Assembly (NCBI RefSeq): GCF_022803015.1
Contig: NZ_JAFKON010000005.1
Span: 62,001 to 126,000, forward strand
From: Arthrobacter humicola
GTDB taxonomy: Bacteria > Actinomycetota > Actinomycetes > Actinomycetales > Micrococcaceae
Reading direction: 5' to 3'
Length of the DNA: 64,000 nucleotides
Under the pieces are notes generated by a model. The model was not told the origin of the DNA. It worked only from the letters and a program-made list of their open reading frames with translations, and made no database searches. The stretch's first letter is position 1; each line of letters begins with the position of its first letter. Of this stretch, positions 42,714 through 50,958 are shown piece after piece. The position numbers were made by a program, and so were the translations under genes.

Positions 42714-43607
42714 ATGGCTGCCCGGCGCTACGAACCCGGCATCGACGCCGCCTCACTCGATGCGATCGACATGCACGTCCACCTCGAAGTGGACGGCCAC
42801 GGCCACGAGTCCCTTCCGGCGGCCCTGACCGAGGCCTCCGCCAAGTACTTCAAGGCCGAGGACCGCAGCCCTTCGCTGGACCGGATCGCCGAGGTCTACC
42901 GCGAACTGAACATGGCCGCCGTCGTCTTCACCGTCGACGCCCGGACCCAGCTCAAGCACGAGCCCAACAGCATCCCGGACCTCATTGCCGGGGCGGCGCG
43001 GAACAACGACGTCCTGATCCCCTTCGGGAGCGTGGACCCCCGCACCGGCGCCGAGGCGATCCAGGGCGCCAAGCACCAGGCAATCGACCTCGGCGCGCGC
43101 GGGTTCAAGTTCCACCCGAGCCTGCAGGGCTTCGACCCCTCCAACGAGCAGTTCTACCCGCTCTGGGAAACCCTCCAGGAACTGGGCCTGCCGGGCATCT
43201 TCCACACGGGACAGAACGGCATGGGGGCCGGGCTCCCGGGCGGATACGGCATCAAACTGGCCTACTCCAACCCGCTCCTGCTCGACGCCGTGGCCGCGGA
43301 CTTCCCGGAGCTGCAAATCATCATGGCCCACCCCTCGGTGCCGTGGCAGGACGAGGCCAACTCGATCGCCACGCACAAGGCCAACGTGTTCATCGACCTC
43401 TCCGGCTGGTCCCCGAAGTACTTCCCGGAGTCCCTGGTCCGGATGGCCAACTCGGTCCTGCAGGACAAGGTCCTGTTCGGCACCGACTTCCCGCTCATCA
43501 CCCCGCAGAAATGGCTGGGCGCCTTCGCGGACCTGCCGCTGAAGGACGAGGTCCGGCCCAAGATCCTCAAGCACAACGCCGTCCGCCTGCTCGGGCTCGG
43601 TGGCTGA
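42714..43607 (+). CDS. Amidohydrolase family 2 (ACMSD-like) metal-dependent hydrolase/decarboxylase
   Basis: 297 residues forming a TIM barrel. The metal motif DMHVHLE is near the N-terminus, GFKFHPSLQGF contains the next His, IMAHPSVPW the following one and FGTDFPL the final Asp. This set is typical of the ACMSD superfamily, which includes 2-pyrone hydrolases, hydroxybenzoate-type decarboxylases and hydratases. Its place in a CoA-type degradation operon suggests ring cleavage or decarboxylation of an intermediate. The ATG begins one base after the SDR stop codon. Confidence 0.85.
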   Translation: MAARRYEPGIDAASLDAIDMHVHLEVDGHGHESLPAALTEASAKYFKAEDRSPSLDRIAEVYRELNMAAVVFTVDARTQLKHEPNSIPDLIAGAARNNDVLIPFGSVDPRTGAEAIQGAKHQAIDLGARGFKFHPSLQGFDPSNEQFYPLWETLQELGLPGIFHTGQNGMGAGLPGGYGIKLAYSNPLLLDAVAADFPELQIIMAHPSVPWQDEANSIATHKANVFIDLSGWSPKYFPESLVRMANSVLQDKVLFGTDFPLITPQKWLGAFADLPLKDEVRPKILKHNAVRLLGLGG

Positions 43608-43608
43608 G

Positions 43609-44859
43609 ATGCCCGTCGAAACCGCGCCCCAGACAACAGCCCAGGAGCGCCTCTACAGCGTCTGCGACTACTACGACGCCGAATCCCTCCTCACCGACGG
43701 GGAGCGGAAAGTGCTGGGGCGGCTGCGGGAGTTCCTGGACACCCAGGCCCGCCCGCTCCTGGCCGACTACTGGGAGCGCGGCGAGTTCCCGGACCAGCTC
43801 GCCCGGCCGCTGATCGATCTGGACCTCATGGAACCGGCGGAACTGACCGGCGTCCCGGGTGCGGGTCAGACGCCTGCCCGGGGCATCTACCAGGGCTTCC
43901 GGATCTTCGAACTCGCCCGCACGGACGCCTCGCTGGCCACCTGGTACACGGCCCAGGCCGGGCTGTTCCGGACCGCCATCCGGGTCGGCGCCTCCGCGGA
44001 ACAGCAGGCCGACTGGATGCCCAGGGTCATCGACTTCTCGCTCAAGGGCGTCTTCTCGCTGACCGAGCCGGAATCCGGCTCCGACATCGCCGGCGGACTC
44101 GCGACGACGGCCCGCAGGGAAAAGGGGTGTGAGGCTGGCCCGGACGGCGACACCTGGGTCCTGGACGGCGCCAAGCGCTGGATCGGCGGCGCGGCAACGG
44201 CCGACGTCCTGGCCGTCTTCGCCCGCGACGTCGCCGACGGCCAGGTCAAGGCTTTCCTCGTGGACCGTGAGGCGGCCGGAGTGACCCTGGAGAAGATCCA
44301 CGGCAAGACTGCGCTGCGGATGATGCAGAACGCCCACATCACCCTCGACGGCGTCCGCGTCCCCGAGGCCAGGCGGCTCCACAACGTGAACTCGTTCCGG
44401 GACGTGGCGGCGATGCTGCGGGCCATGCGCTCGGACGTCGCCTGGATCGCAGCCGGCATCGCGGCAGGAGCTTTCGAAGCCGCGCTGCGCTACGTCTCCG
44501 GGCGCCGGCAGTTCGGCCGCCCGCTCGCGTCCTTCCAGCTCGTCCAGGAAAAGCTCGCCCGGATGCTCGGCAACGTCACCTCGGCGCTGTCCCTGGTGGT
44601 CCGGCTGACTGAACAGCAGGAGAAGGGCATCTACCGGGACCAGGACTCGGCCCTGGCCAAGATGCAGACCTCCCTGCTGATGCGCGAGACCGTGGCGCTG
44701 GCCCGCGAAGTGGTGGGCGGCAACGGCATCATGCTCGCGGCCGACGTCGCACGGTTCCATGCCGATGCCGAAGCCGTCTACTCCTACGAGGGGACCCACG
44801 AGATCAACGCCCTGATCGTCGGCCGGGCCCTCACCGGCCACAGCGCCTTCACCCACTGA
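43609..44859 (+). CDS. Acyl-CoA dehydrogenase
   Basis: FAD enzyme introducing an alpha-beta double bond into an acyl-CoA, 416 residues. Blocks seen: FSLTEPESGSD, DGAKRWIGGAATAD, YVSGRRQFGRPLASFQLVQ and, at the C-terminus, YSYEGTHEINALIVGRA, where Glu in YEGT is the expected catalytic base of the glutaryl-CoA dehydrogenase-like subgroup. The ATG one base after the amidohydrolase stop is chosen; a GTG nine bases upstream is possible. The stop codon lies in a 17-bp tandem repeat. Confidence 0.93.
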   Translation: MPVETAPQTTAQERLYSVCDYYDAESLLTDGERKVLGRLREFLDTQARPLLADYWERGEFPDQLARPLIDLDLMEPAELTGVPGAGQTPARGIYQGFRIFELARTDASLATWYTAQAGLFRTAIRVGASAEQQADWMPRVIDFSLKGVFSLTEPESGSDIAGGLATTARREKGCEAGPDGDTWVLDGAKRWIGGAATADVLAVFARDVADGQVKAFLVDREAAGVTLEKIHGKTALRMMQNAHITLDGVRVPEARRLHNVNSFRDVAAMLRAMRSDVAWIAAGIAAGAFEAALRYVSGRRQFGRPLASFQLVQEKLARMLGNVTSALSLVVRLTEQQEKGIYRDQDSALAKMQTSLLMRETVALAREVVGGNGIMLAADVARFHADAEAVYSYEGTHEINALIVGRALTGHSAFTH

Positions 44860-44897
44860 CGCTCTTCACCCACTGACGCTCTTCACCCGCTGACGGC
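44847..44897. repeat. Three tandem 17-bp repeats over the acyl-CoA dehydrogenase stop codon
   Basis: CTTCACCCACTGACGCT occurs at 44847 and 44864 exactly, and at 44881 with a G replacing A and one altered end base. The TGA in the first unit is the gene's stop. It is probably a replication-slippage duplication of the gene's end. Confidence 0.85.
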
Positions 44898-44944
44898 GTT
44901 CCGCCGTCGTCGGACACCCAAACCCAACCGCTCCAGGAGCCAAG

Positions 44945-45400
44945 ATGCCCAACCTCGTCGTCGACTTCGACAAACTCCTCACCCTCGCCGGCACCGACCT
45001 CGGCGCCACCGACTACCGCGAAATCACCCAGGAACAAATCAACAAATTCGCCGACGCCACGGGCGACGACCAGTGGATCCACGTGGACCCGGAACGCGCC
45101 AAGGACGGCCCCTTCGGAGCCCCGATCGCCCACGGCTTCCTCACCCTCTCGCTCATCATCCCGTTCTGGGGCGAGCTGTTCGACGTCGACGGCGTCACCA
45201 CCAAGGTCAACTACGGCCTCGACAAGGTCCGCTTCACCTCCCCCGTCAAGGTGGGTTCACGCATCCGCATGCGGGCCACCATCGCGGAAGTCACCGAGGT
45301 CAAGGGCGGCGCCCAGATCAAGGTCGCCAACACGATCGAGATCGAAGGTCAGGAACGCCCGGCCGTCGTGGCCGAGTTCCTCGCCCGCTTCTACAAGTAA
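44945..45400 (+). CDS. MaoC-family enoyl-CoA hydratase
   Basis: Hot-dog-fold (R)-specific hydratase, 151 residues. ATGDDQWIHVDPERAKDGPFGAPIAHGFLTLSL is split across residues 38-70 and holds the catalytic Asp and His (D-x4-H) of the hydratase motif. It would add water to the enoyl-CoA made by the preceding dehydrogenase. Operon position and AGGAG before ATG are clear. The surrounding codons are strongly C-ending. Confidence 0.93.
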   Translation: MPNLVVDFDKLLTLAGTDLGATDYREITQEQINKFADATGDDQWIHVDPERAKDGPFGAPIAHGFLTLSLIIPFWGELFDVDGVTTKVNYGLDKVRFTSPVKVGSRIRMRATIAEVTEVKGGAQIKVANTIEIEGQERPAVVAEFLARFYK

Positions 45401-45445
45401 ACCGCCACACCCCTTCACCATCCCCCTCTGCCATAAGGAACAACG

Positions 45446-46825
45446 ATGTCCCAAATTTCGCAGTTGCAGGCCATGGACGCGGGTACGCGTCGCCGTGAAG
45501 CACGGACCGTCATCGCCTCCAGCTATCTCGGCAGCACCATCGAGTATTACGACTTCCTGCTCTATGCCACGGCCGCCGCGGTGGTCTTTCCCAAGGTGTT
45601 CTTCTCCGGCGCGGATGAATGGGTGGGGGTGGTGGCCGCGTACGGGACGTTCGCCGCCGGCTACGTGGCGCGGCCCCTCGGCGGCATCATCTTCGGCCAC
45701 TTCGGCGACCGGCTGGGACGCAAGAACATGCTGATTGTCTCGATGCTGGTCATGGGCATCGCCTCCACCCTGATCGGACTGGTGCCCGGGGCCGCGGTAG
45801 CCGGAGCCTGGGGTGCCGTGATGCTCGTCATCCTTCGGGTCTGCCAGGGCATCGCCGTCGGAGGGGAGTGGGGCGGCGCCGCCCTCATGGCGCTGGAGCA
45901 TTCGGAATCGGGCAAGCGCGGCTTCGCGGCCTCGTTCGTCAACGCCGGCGCCCCCACCGGCGCGGTGCTGGGCACCCTGGTCATGGGCGCGTTCGCGGCC
46001 CTGCCCAACGAACAGTTCCTGGCCTGGGGCTGGCGCGTGCCGTTCCTGCTGTCCTTCGTCCTGCTGGGCATCGGCATGTTCGTCCGGCTCAAGGTCTCCG
46101 AAAGCCCCATCTTCAAGGCGGCACTGGAACAAGAGAAAGCCGAACGGGAACATGCCGAACGGGACAACACCCAGCCGACGGTGCCGGGCAGCGCGTCGGC
46201 GCGCCGGGAGATTCCGCTCCTGCAGGTCCTGCGCCGGCCCAAGACTCTGATCTTCACCATGCTGGCCGGCGCGGCCGGGTTTGCCCTCCAGGTGGTGCTG
46301 GCCACGTTCTCCGTGACCTACGCCGTGTCCAAGGGCGCGGACCGGCAGGGCGTGCTCTACGCCTTCGCGGCCGCCTCCTTCGTGTCCATCGCCTTCGTGA
46401 TCATGGGCGGCCGGCTCTCCGACAAGCTGGGCCGGCGGCCCGTCATGGTCGGCGGCCTGGTGCTCTTCATCCTTTACCTCACACCGATGTTCCAGCTCCT
46501 GTCCTCCAACAACATCGGGCTGATCTTCGTGGCCTTCGCCGTGGGCCTCATGATCCATTCCACCCTGTTCGGCCCGCTCGCAGCGTTCGTGTCCGAGCAG
46601 TTCGGCACCACCTCGCGCTACACCGGCGCCTCGCTGGGCTACCAGCTCGCCACGCTCCTCGGCGCGGGATTCACGCCGGGCATCGTGGCGCAGATCTTCA
46701 AGGACTCCGGACAGGACACCGCCGCCGTGGTCTGGTACCTGGCCATCATGTCCGTCGTGTCGATCGTCTTCATCCTGCTGACGCGAGAGCCCAAGAACAA
46801 CGATCTGCAGGCTGTCCGGTCCTAA
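45446..46825 (+). CDS. MFS transporter, metabolite:H+ symporter (MHS) family
   Basis: 459-residue, 12-helix permease related to ShiA, ProP and KgtP. The N-terminus ASSYLGSTIEYYDFLLY and RPLGGIIFGHFGDRLGRK are hallmark MHS motifs, with RVCQGIAVGGEWGGAALM in helix 4-5. A roughly 35-residue charged central loop contains Glu/Lys repeats. Likely imports the organic acid degraded by this operon. AAGGAAC precedes the ATG. Confidence 0.92.
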   Translation: MSQISQLQAMDAGTRRREARTVIASSYLGSTIEYYDFLLYATAAAVVFPKVFFSGADEWVGVVAAYGTFAAGYVARPLGGIIFGHFGDRLGRKNMLIVSMLVMGIASTLIGLVPGAAVAGAWGAVMLVILRVCQGIAVGGEWGGAALMALEHSESGKRGFAASFVNAGAPTGAVLGTLVMGAFAALPNEQFLAWGWRVPFLLSFVLLGIGMFVRLKVSESPIFKAALEQEKAEREHAERDNTQPTVPGSASARREIPLLQVLRRPKTLIFTMLAGAAGFALQVVLATFSVTYAVSKGADRQGVLYAFAAASFVSIAFVIMGGRLSDKLGRRPVMVGGLVLFILYLTPMFQLLSSNNIGLIFVAFAVGLMIHSTLFGPLAAFVSEQFGTTSRYTGASLGYQLATLLGAGFTPGIVAQIFKDSGQDTAAVVWYLAIMSVVSIVFILLTREPKNNDLQAVRS

Positions 46826-46867
46826 GCCGGCCCGCTGGCGCTACCGTCTAACTAGAAAGGATTTTCC

Positions 46868-48487
46868 GTGGAGAATTTTGGCATCGGCTCGTGGCTGCAA
46901 CGGCGCCGCCCGAAGTCGGGCACCAAGACCGCAATCATCGCCGGGGAACGCAGTCTCAGCTACATCGAGCTCGCGGACCGTTCCGCCCGGCTCGCGAACG
47001 CCTTCCGGGACCGCGGCGTAGTCAAGGGCGACAGGGTGGCCTACCTGGGCGAAAACGATCCCTCCTTCCTGGAGACCCTCTTCGCCGCCGGCCTGGCCGG
47101 GGCGGTCTTCGTCCCGCTGAACACCCGGCTTGCCCCGCCCGAGATCCAGTTCCAGCTCCGGGACAGCGGCGCTGTCCTGCTGGTCCATTCGGCGGCGCTC
47201 GCGGTGCTTGCGGAACGCGGCTCGGCGGAGACCGCTGTGGGTTCGCGGATCGTCGTCGACGAGTCGACAGTGCCAGCCAAAACAGTTCCCGATTCAATGC
47301 TGCCCGATTCAACGGTTCCCGACGGCGGGGCCAACGGCGGTGCTGGCCGGGGAACCGCCGTGGAGGCGTATGAGGCCGTCATTGCGTCCGGTGCGGCGCT
47401 GGCGCCGGACGAGCCCGTGGGCCTGGACGACGCCGCCATGATCCTCTACACCTCCGGAACCACCGGAAACCCCAAAGGCGCGCTCCTGACCCACGGCAAC
47501 ATCACGTGGAACTGCGTCAACGTTCTGGTCGATTTCGACTTTGCCTCCACCGACGTGGCCCTCATGATCTCCCCGATGTTCCACGTCGCCTCCCTGGACA
47601 TGGGCGTCCTGCCCACGCTCCTCAAAGGCGGCACCGTGATATTGGAGGCCAAGTTCGATCCCCGCCGGACGCTCGAGCTGGTCCAGCAGCACCACGCAAC
47701 CACCATCAGCGGGGTGCCCACGACGTACCAGATGCTGTGCGAGCACCCGGACTGGGACGCCACGGACCTCAGCTCGTTGAACAAACTGACCTGCGGCGGG
47801 TCCGCGGTGCCGATGCGGGTCCTGGAAGCCTACGAGCGGAGGGGGTTGCGCTTCTCCAACGGCTACGGCATGACCGAGACGGCCCCGGGCGCCACCACGC
47901 TGCCGGCGGCGAGGTCCCGGGACAAGGCCGGGTCCTCCGGACTGCCGCATTTCTTCACCGATGTCCGGGTGGCCGATCCCCTCGACCCGGCGTCCGGGCC
48001 CGCTGCGCCCGCAACGGTGGGGGAGCTCCAGATCAAGGGTCCCAACGTCATCCACCAGTACTGGAACCGGCCCGGGGCCTCCGCGGATTCCTACACAGCG
48101 GACGGCTGGTTCAAATCCGGTGACATGGGCTACAAGGACCCGGACGGTTTCGTGTTCATCTCCGACCGGCTCAAGGACATGATCATTTCCGGCGGGGAGA
48201 ACATCTACCCGGCCGAGGTGGAGCAGGCCATCGCCGAGCTCGACGCCGTCGGAAGCGTCGCGGTGATAGGGATGCCGGACGAGAAATGGGGCGAGGTGCC
48301 GCGGGCCGTGGTGCTGCTGCGGGAGGGCGCCCGGCTCACGGAAGAACAGCTGCGCTCCCACCTGGAGGGCCGGCTGGCGAGGTACAAGATCCCCAAGTCC
48401 GTCGTCTTCGTGGACGAGATGCCCCGGACAGCGAGCGGCAAGATCCGGAAGGCGGACCTTCGGAAGCTGGCGCCCGGCCCCGTCTGA
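46868..48487 (+). CDS. AMP-forming acyl-CoA synthetase / fatty-acid-CoA-ligase-like
   Basis: Activates a carboxylic acid to its CoA thioester at ATP cost, the entry step for the operon's beta-oxidation-like enzymes. Motifs of the ANL superfamily are intact: ILYTSGTTGNPKGA (P-loop), NGYGMTETAPG, DGWFKSGDMGY, SDRLKDMIISGGENIYP and PRTASGKIRK with the catalytic Lys. A low-complexity insertion (about residues 136-165, repeated VPDS/LPDS units) interrupts the N-terminal domain. GTG start with AGGA seven bases upstream. Substrate class (aromatic versus aliphatic) is not decidable by eye. Confidence 0.92.
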   Translation: MENFGIGSWLQRRRPKSGTKTAIIAGERSLSYIELADRSARLANAFRDRGVVKGDRVAYLGENDPSFLETLFAAGLAGAVFVPLNTRLAPPEIQFQLRDSGAVLLVHSAALAVLAERGSAETAVGSRIVVDESTVPAKTVPDSMLPDSTVPDGGANGGAGRGTAVEAYEAVIASGAALAPDEPVGLDDAAMILYTSGTTGNPKGALLTHGNITWNCVNVLVDFDFASTDVALMISPMFHVASLDMGVLPTLLKGGTVILEAKFDPRRTLELVQQHHATTISGVPTTYQMLCEHPDWDATDLSSLNKLTCGGSAVPMRVLEAYERRGLRFSNGYGMTETAPGATTLPAARSRDKAGSSGLPHFFTDVRVADPLDPASGPAAPATVGELQIKGPNVIHQYWNRPGASADSYTADGWFKSGDMGYKDPDGFVFISDRLKDMIISGGENIYPAEVEQAIAELDAVGSVAVIGMPDEKWGEVPRAVVLLREGARLTEEQLRSHLEGRLARYKIPKSVVFVDEMPRTASGKIRKADLRKLAPGPV

Positions 48488-48535
48488 CAGGGGAGCGGGG
48501 ACGCTTTTGGCACGAGCGTAGGAAGCACACGGAAA

Positions 48536-48565
48536 GACCGGGGCTGCGGTGAAGCAGCCCCGGTC
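48536..48565. terminator. Bidirectional hairpin terminator between convergent operons
   Basis: Perfect 12-bp stem GACCGGGGCTGC / GCAGCCCCGGTC around GGTGAA. It lies between the ends of the CoA-ligase gene (plus strand) and the DUF3237 gene (minus strand). Confidence 0.8.
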
Positions 48566-48594
48566 CTGCCTGTGCCCGGCCGGCCGGGCGGCCG

Positions 48595-49077
48595 CTAATC
48601 GACCGTGAAGATCCTGATGACCACCCGGCCGGGCCGCCGTTCGCCCGACCCGAGCATGAGGCGGGTGTTCAGCCAGTCCAGGGCGGGGGAGGCAGTGGTG
48701 AGCCGTGGCCAGCAGCGGAAGTAGATCTTTGAAGGGTCGACGGCGGAGCCGGAGTTCAACAGCTCGATGTCCCGGGCCGAGCCGTGCCGGAGAGCGGTGT
48801 TGTGCACGAAGATCCGCTCGCCGTCGTCGGTTTCCAGGACGTACCGGGCGTCCAGCTCCGTCAGCGTGGCGCTCCGGAGGAGCTGGTAGTCCGCGCCGCC
48901 CGGGAGGACCCGCCCGTTCAGGACCGGCCCGCTGACCGTTCCGCCGGTGATCGGGATGACGCGCCGGTGGCCTTCCGGTGTTGGCCCGACGTCGATCGGC
49001 TCGGCGACGGTGACGGAGAGTTCCGCAAGGAAGGTCAGCCCGGGTGCTTCCGGGGCTCCAGGCGAGGGCGCCGTCAC
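48595..49077 (-). CDS. DUF3237-domain protein
   Basis: 160 residues matching the DUF3237 beta-barrel: LTFLAELSVTVAEPIDVGPTPEGHRRVIPITGGTVSGP at the start and YVLETDDGERIFVHNTALR in the middle. The family is often next to aromatic or ester catabolic genes but has no established reaction. It is the last gene of the PaaX-adjacent operon, overlapping the CocE-like hydrolase by four bases (ATGA). Confidence 0.88.
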   Translation of the reverse strand: MTAPSPGAPEAPGLTFLAELSVTVAEPIDVGPTPEGHRRVIPITGGTVSGPVLNGRVLPGGADYQLLRSATLTELDARYVLETDDGERIFVHNTALRHGSARDIELLNSGSAVDPSKIYFRCWPRLTTASPALDWLNTRLMLGSGERRPGRVVIRIFTVD

Positions 49078-50846
49078 AGGATTCCAGCCGTCAGCCGGCT
49101 GGGGTGGCCCTCGCCGAACAGGATGGACTGCCGGGCAACGAGTGTCTCGGCGGAGTCATAGGCCAGCTTGCCCGTGTTGAGGTTCCGGTCCCAGCGCGGG
49201 TGGCAGCTGGAGGTGACCTGGACGCGGAGCCGCTCGCCGGGGGCAAAGGTGCAGGCCGTCTGCCAGAGACTGACCGTGTATTCGTACGGCCGGCCGGGTT
49301 CGATCGGGGAGGGCTCGTGGCCGGCTTCCCACAGCCCTGTGCCCGCATAGCTGTCCCGCCAGGACGCGCGGACTATGCCGTCGGCAATGCCCAGGGATGT
49401 CCCATCTGGAGTGACCCGGCAGAGCCGCACCACGAAGTCTGTGTCCACGGCGGTGGAGGCCGCGAAGAACGTGGCGCTGACCTCGCCGAACAGGGTGACC
49501 GGCTCCTCGAACGCCTCTGCCGTAAAGGTCAGGACGTCGGCGCGGGCCTCCACGGCGTGCTGCGCGGCCGGGCCTGCGGGGTACACCCCGTGGATCATGG
49601 TGGCGCCGCCCGCGGCGGGGACCGGGTCCAGGGGGTCGGAGTCGTAGCCGCCGGAACCGCCGGATCCCGGCGTGTCCTGCAGCGTCCCGTCCGCGCCGAG
49701 GAACCAGGCGCGGTGGCTGCGCGGCGAAGGCAGCTCCTCAAAACCGCGCCACTGGTTTTCGCCCATGAAGTACAGCAGGACCGGCGGCACCTGCCGCAGC
49801 CGCTCCGGCTCGCCCTTGAGGACGGAATCGAACCAGGCCGTCTGGAGCCCGGAAAGATCCCCCAGGCCGTTCATCATGCCCCCGGCAGCGTTCACCCCGA
49901 AGTGCACATCCGGGTAGCCGGCGGAGAAGTTCGTGTGGGTCCAGGGGCCCACGATAAGCCGGGGCGCGGGCGCGGCCCCCGTTTTGCTGTGTTCGAGCTG
50001 CATCGAGTACTGGGAGAGGGTGCTGGGGCAGAAGATATCGAACCAGCCGCCGATGTGCAGCGTCGGCAACGGCACCGGCTTGCTGGATGCTTCGTCCCAC
50101 AGGCGCGTGAAGCTGTTGCCCGGCGACTCCCCGGCCGAGGGGAGGACATGGCGGTTCATGAATGTGCCAAGCTGTGCCGAGAGATCCCGCAGCGGCAGGG
50201 TGTCGAAGGCGCTGCCGTCGGAAAATGAGCGGTCCAGATCCAGCCACGCCTGTAATTCCTTGCCCTGCCGTTCCGGGTCGTCCGCATATTCGCGGAGGAG
50301 CTCGCTGGCCGAGACAGAGGCATGGCCCCAGCTCAGCCGGCTGCCGAGCTCGTAGGCCCCGCCGCGGTACAGGGAACCGTTGTTGGCGTTGGCTCCGGCG
50401 GAAATGCCGGGGGAGAGGGCAGCGAGCCCCTTCGGGGCGAGGGACGCCGCCCGCCACTGGGTCTCCGCGAAGTACGATCGGCCCCACATCCCCACGGCAC
50501 CATTGGAGTACGGCAGCAGTGCGGCCCACTCGACGGTCGCGGCGCCGTCGGACGCTTCATTGGCGGACGGGTCGAAAACCCCGTCGGAGCCGAAGCGCCC
50601 GCGGCAGTCCTGCATGATGACCACGTAGCCCGCCGCCGCGACGGTTACGGGGTTGAAGTAGGCGGAGTTGACGGAGAGGTCACGGCCGTAGGGCGTCCTG
50701 GTCAGCAGCACCGGGCACGGTTCCCCGTCCGCTGGCCGGTACACCGTGGATCGCAGGATGGTGCCATCCGGCATCCGGGTTTCGATGTCTTGTTCAATCA
50801 GCACAGGCTTTAGCGCGGGGCTCGGTGTCACGGAAGGTTTCCTCAC
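49074..50846 (-). CDS. CocE/NonD-family hydrolase (X-Pro dipeptidyl-peptidase-like alpha/beta hydrolase)
   Basis: 590 residues. The N-terminal alpha/beta-hydrolase domain has VYRPADGEPCPVLLTRTPYG, QDCRGRFGSDG (oxyanion region) and the nucleophile elbow GMWGRSYFAE, where Ser is in G-x-S-x-F context. The C-terminal jelly-roll domain is typical of cocaine esterase-type enzymes (LRVQVTSSCHPRWDRNLN). Expected to hydrolyse an ester or amide of the compound imported by the MHS permease. A 112-bp gap with a 15-bp hairpin separates it from that permease gene. Confidence 0.9.
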   Translation of the reverse strand: MRKPSVTPSPALKPVLIEQDIETRMPDGTILRSTVYRPADGEPCPVLLTRTPYGRDLSVNSAYFNPVTVAAAGYVVIMQDCRGRFGSDGVFDPSANEASDGAATVEWAALLPYSNGAVGMWGRSYFAETQWRAASLAPKGLAALSPGISAGANANNGSLYRGGAYELGSRLSWGHASVSASELLREYADDPERQGKELQAWLDLDRSFSDGSAFDTLPLRDLSAQLGTFMNRHVLPSAGESPGNSFTRLWDEASSKPVPLPTLHIGGWFDIFCPSTLSQYSMQLEHSKTGAAPAPRLIVGPWTHTNFSAGYPDVHFGVNAAGGMMNGLGDLSGLQTAWFDSVLKGEPERLRQVPPVLLYFMGENQWRGFEELPSPRSHRAWFLGADGTLQDTPGSGGSGGYDSDPLDPVPAAGGATMIHGVYPAGPAAQHAVEARADVLTFTAEAFEEPVTLFGEVSATFFAASTAVDTDFVVRLCRVTPDGTSLGIADGIVRASWRDSYAGTGLWEAGHEPSPIEPGRPYEYTVSLWQTACTFAPGERLRVQVTSSCHPRWDRNLNTGKLAYDSAETLVARQSILFGEGHPSRLTAGIL

Positions 50847-50897
50847 TGGCGTGTTCAGGGCGTGTGGGTGTTCGAGGGCTGTGGGTTGTTCACGACG

Positions 50898-50936
50898 GGA
50901 GGGGAACGGCCGAGAATCACCCGGCCGTTCCCCTCC
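50898..50936. terminator. 15-bp hairpin between the MHS permease and CocE genes
   Basis: GGAGGGGAACGGCCG pairs perfectly with CGGCCGTTCCCCTCC around a 9-nt loop. On the minus strand, where both flanking genes are read, no T-run follows; on the plus strand GCTTTT does. It may partly end the permease transcript or protect processed mRNA ends, giving unequal expression. Confidence 0.6.
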
Positions 50937-50958
50937 GCTTTTGTCCTGGGATCAGGAT

